Assembly: GCA_963779515.1 (NCBI GenBank)
Contig: CAVZYN010000002.1
Coordinates: 434,001-498,000 of the forward strand
DNA length: 64,000 nt
Reading direction: 5' to 3'
Source of the DNA: CAVZYN01 sp963779515
GTDB taxonomy: Bacteria; Pseudomonadota; Alphaproteobacteria; Rhizobiales; Hyphomicrobiaceae
This document shows positions 61,934 to 64,000 of this stretch, piece by piece. The notes below the pieces were generated by a model that saw only the letters and a list, made by a program, of their open reading frames with translations, searched no databases and had not been told where the DNA came from. Numbering within the stretch: the first letter of the stretch is position 1; each line of letters opens with the position of its first letter. The position numbers and the translations under genes are program-made.

Positions 61934-63034
61934 TCAGCCCTTTACGCGCTTGTTGAAGATGTAATTGTCGTAGGTGCCGTCGCCCACCCGATAGTAGAGC
62001 TCGTTCTCGTCCATATGCTTCTTCCAGGCAGGGTAGATCTTGGCGAAGGCGGGGCTTTTTTGGGCGAGTTCGTCGAAGGTCTTGAACGACGCCTCATATG
62101 CGGCATCGAGGATCTCTTGACTGAAGAAGCGGAGCTGGGCGCCTGCCGCGATCAGTTTGCGCATGCCGGCCGAGTTGATGGGATCAGAGTTGGCGATGTG
62201 TGTGGTCCAGGTCGCCAGTGCTGCTGTCTCCAGGATCGACTTGTAGTGCTTCGGCAGCTCCTGCCATTTCTTGAGGTTGGTATAGACCATGATAGTGGCC
62301 TGCGGTTCCCACCAGCCGGGCGCGTAGTAGTACGGCGCGACCTTATGAAAGCCGAACTTGAAATCGTCGTGCGGGGCGGCCCATTCGGCGGCGTCGATCG
62401 TGCCACGTTCGAGCGCAGGGTAGATGTCGCCGGGGCTGATCTGTTGCGGGATCACGCCGAGTTTCGCCATGATGACGCCGCCGAGACCCGGGATGCGCAT
62501 TTTCAAGCCCTTCAGGTCATCGAGCTTGTTGATCTCTTTTCTGAAGAAGCCGCCCATCTGAGCCGTGGAGTTTCCGACAGGGATCCCGTGGGTTCCGCGC
62601 GCATTGTGGAACTCATTGCAGAGATCGAGACCGCCATTCTTCAACAGCCATGCAGCCTGGCCGCGCAGGTTGAAGCCGAACGGCAGGGTCGAGCCGAATG
62701 CATAAGCGGGATCTTTGCCGAACGAATAATAGGAGAGCGTGAAGGCGCACTCGACGGTGCCGGTTTCAGCGGCGTCGAGCACGGCGGGGCCGCCAGGGAC
62801 GATCTCGCCGGCGCCGAAGTGCTGGATTTGGAATTTGCCTTCCGAAAGTTCCGAAACGCGGCGCGTGAAGTCGTTGGCGGCATCCATCACGGACTCGACC
62901 GACTTGGGTACGAACATCGGCATGCGCCACTTGAGTTCGGGATTGGATTGGGCGATGGCGGGGCTTGCGATGGTGCCGGTTGCGGCGGCCAGTGCTGAAC
63001 CCTTTAAGACACGGCGGCGTGTGACGGTGGTCAT
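61934..63034 (-). CDS. TRAP transporter substrate-binding protein (DctP family)
   Basis: This is a periplasmic binding protein of 366 residues from ATG 63034 (AAAGGATCG upstream), exported by the Tat route (TRRRVLKGSALAAATGTIAS). DctP features: ELKWRMPMFVPKSVESVMDA, the conserved Arg region GLKMRIPGLGGVIMAKLGV, and YPALERGTIDAAEWAAPHDD. The typical mid-domain W (PGWWEPQATIMVYTN) resembles the oxo-acid-binding branch. The DctM/DctQ membrane subunits are not in the window. The reading frame is open far upstream, but the Tat leader fixes the start. Confidence 0.93.
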   Translation of the reverse strand: MTTVTRRRVLKGSALAAATGTIASPAIAQSNPELKWRMPMFVPKSVESVMDAANDFTRRVSELSEGKFQIQHFGAGEIVPGGPAVLDAAETGTVECAFTLSYYSFGKDPAYAFGSTLPFGFNLRGQAAWLLKNGGLDLCNEFHNARGTHGIPVGNSTAQMGGFFRKEINKLDDLKGLKMRIPGLGGVIMAKLGVIPQQISPGDIYPALERGTIDAAEWAAPHDDFKFGFHKVAPYYYAPGWWEPQATIMVYTNLKKWQELPKHYKSILETAALATWTTHIANSDPINSAGMRKLIAAGAQLRFFSQEILDAAYEASFKTFDELAQKSPAFAKIYPAWKKHMDENELYYRVGDGTYDNYIFNKRVKG

Positions 63035-63253
63035 GGGCGATCCTTTGACGTTTCCTAAGGTGCGGCGTCCGTTGCTGTCTCTGCAGTATAAGGCCCCGCG
63101 CAAAGGCGAGGATAGCCAACCGAGGCCGCAATGTCGCTCTTCCAAGCCCTGTATTTGGGAGGTTTTGCTCAATTTGGGTGATGGTTTTGCCATCAGACCG
63201 CCAAGAATCGAACATCTTCTGTGCGCCCCCGCAATTGGACTACGGAGCCCCGC

Positions 63254-63511
63254 ATGGCTGAAATCGCACGCCTCAATACGGCTGTGGCCAAATCGAACCC
63301 AGAACGCGTCTTCGAGACCCCCTGCCGGATCGTCGACGAAGTGATGCTGACGCGCGGAGAGAAAATCGCCACGCTCGAACGCTGGCGGCTCAATGTATTT
63401 CAGCAGCTCGATGCGGGTAGCGAAGGGATGCGCACACGCGGCACCTCGGCGAAGCATGCCGGCACGTTGCGCGATATTGAGCACGCCTTGAAGGCGCTCG
63501 TCGCGGCTTGA
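63254..63511 (+). CDS. Small hypothetical protein
   Basis: This is an 85-residue soluble protein from ATG 63254 (GGAG upstream). Sequence: ARLNTAVAKSNPERVFETPC, then a helical region with EVMLTRGEKIATLERWRLNV and RDIEHALKALVAA. The pattern 'EVMLTRGEKIATLERW' suggests a small family of stress-type proteins in Hyphomicrobiales, but no name can be given. It is divergent from the TRAP gene and ends at a strong terminator. Confidence 0.72.
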   Translation: MAEIARLNTAVAKSNPERVFETPCRIVDEVMLTRGEKIATLERWRLNVFQQLDAGSEGMRTRGTSAKHAGTLRDIEHALKALVAA

Positions 63512-63529
63512 GCCTAGCGAACACACGAA

Positions 63530-63572
63530 AACGGCGGCGCAACCGGAACCGGTTTGCGCCGCCGTTGCTTTT
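63530..63572. terminator. Bidirectional terminator between convergent genes
   Basis: AACGGCGGCGCAACC and GGTTTGCGCCGCCGTT pair over about 15 bp with one bulged base, followed by GC and TTTT on the plus strand. It separates the small 63.3 kb gene from the convergent Bug gene. Confidence 0.8.
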
Positions 63573-63581
63573 GGAGTTGCT

Positions 63582-64000
63582 TCAGTCGAGCTTGATGTTG
63601 GTGTCTTTCACGACCTTGCCCCAACGGGCGATTTCCGACTTTCACCAGAGCTGCCATCTCGGCTTGTGTCGCCGGGCCCACGTTGGCGCCTTGTTGTGCC
63701 CAGGTCCCCTTGAGTTGATCCGAACCGAGCGCTTTCACGACCTCGGCGCGCATCCGTTCGGTGACGTCTTTCGGCGTGCCGGCCGGTGCCCAAATGCCGT
63801 ACCAGGTAGAGACGACGTAGTCGCTGATGCCAGTTTCGGCGACCGTTGGCACGTCGGGCAGGCTCGGCGCACGTGCTGGGCCTGCCACAGCCAGGGGGCG
63901 GATGCGGTTCGCCTTGATGTGACCGGACGACGAGCCGAGCCCATCGAACATCATGTCGATTTGGCCGCCGACAAGGTCTTGAAGAGCGGGCCCCGCGCCC
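63582..64000 (-). pseudogene. Bug/TctC-family binding protein, 5' end outside window, frameshift near 3' end
   Basis: The visible part is the C-terminal third of a Bug-family binding protein: VGGQIDMMFDGLGSSSGHIK, then RPLAVAGPARAPSLPDVPTV, then STWYGIWAPAGTPKDVTERM. Near 63637-63643 the frame slips; in the shifted frame the expected end VKSEIARWGKVVKDTNIKLD is readable, stopping at 63582. Without correction the frame runs to 63514 with a non-family tail. One extra base explains it, either a real mutation or an assembly indel. The gene continues past position 64000. Confidence 0.8.

Overview
The window looks like chromosomal DNA from a GC-rich alphaproteobacterium of the Hyphomicrobiales (Rhizobiales), probably near the Xanthobacteraceae/Nitrobacteraceae. 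This is inferred from gene order and protein style, not from a search. Diagnostic blocks are: a PhoP/PhoQ-like pair, then ccmI-ccmE-ccmF-ccmH (cycHJKL), an HtrA protease, a second two-component pair and glnE; the hydroxybutyryl-CoA dehydrogenase, ETF, cobalamin adenosyltransferase and HIG1 block; and envC-ctpA-rppH. No rRNA, tRNA, CRISPR array, insertion sequence or prophage was seen.

Layout. 1-2.8 kb: two-component system and a glycine-zipper lipoprotein. 3-7.9 kb: cytochrome c maturation operon, interrupted between ccmE and ccmF by a DUF433/DUF5615 toxin-antitoxin-like pair. 8-11.1 kb: acyltransferase, small exported protein, periplasmic histidine phosphatase and a trypsin-like protease with a peptidoglycan-binding tail. 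11.2-17.9 kb: HtrA, response regulator, kinase, GlnE. 18-20.8 kb: exported Met-rich seven-EF-hand protein followed by an ECF sigma factor, a probable anti-sigma protein and a CpxP-like protein. 20.9-25.7 kb (minus strand): Lys/Ala repeat protein, fatty-acid and electron-transfer genes, rhomboid protease, adenosyltransferase, HIG1 protein. 25.9-29.9 kb: cell-wall and RNA-decay genes.

30-42 kb: homoprotocatechuate meta-cleavage genes (FAH-family hpaG-like, hpaR, hpaF, hpaE, a Bug binding protein, hpaD). The hydratase hpaH is separated from the rest by an Hsp70-like gene, a DEAD-box helicase and a TadG-like gene. REP palindromes fill several gaps here. 42-47.6 kb: hydrolase, a second ECF sigma/anti-sigma pair, cytochromes c, a duplicated membrane protein and an AhpD-like protein. 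47.8-50.3 kb: three envelope genes of unknown function. 50.5-55.4 kb: FlK-like thioesterase, a 146-bp inverted-repeat element, a four-gene chain of two toxin-antitoxin-like pairs (brnT-brnA, then DUF4258 plus a partner), and uvrA. 55.5-57.2 kb: a Cys-rich exported protein and about 1 kb of repeats, including three tandem 103-105 bp units that each carry a conserved palindrome. 57.2-64 kb: GMC oxidoreductase, a frameshifted GNAT gene, glutaryl-CoA dehydrogenase, an IscA-type protein, a TRAP binding protein and a frameshifted Bug gene running off the end.

The most unusual signals are: the tandem palindrome array; mobile palindromic repeats captured inside coding sequence (inside UvrA, at the HpaR C-terminus, and at the end of the 55.5 kb protein); the toxin-antitoxin module inside the ccm operon; the chained toxin-antitoxin operon behind uvrA; and the EF-hand/ECF/CpxP-like envelope module.
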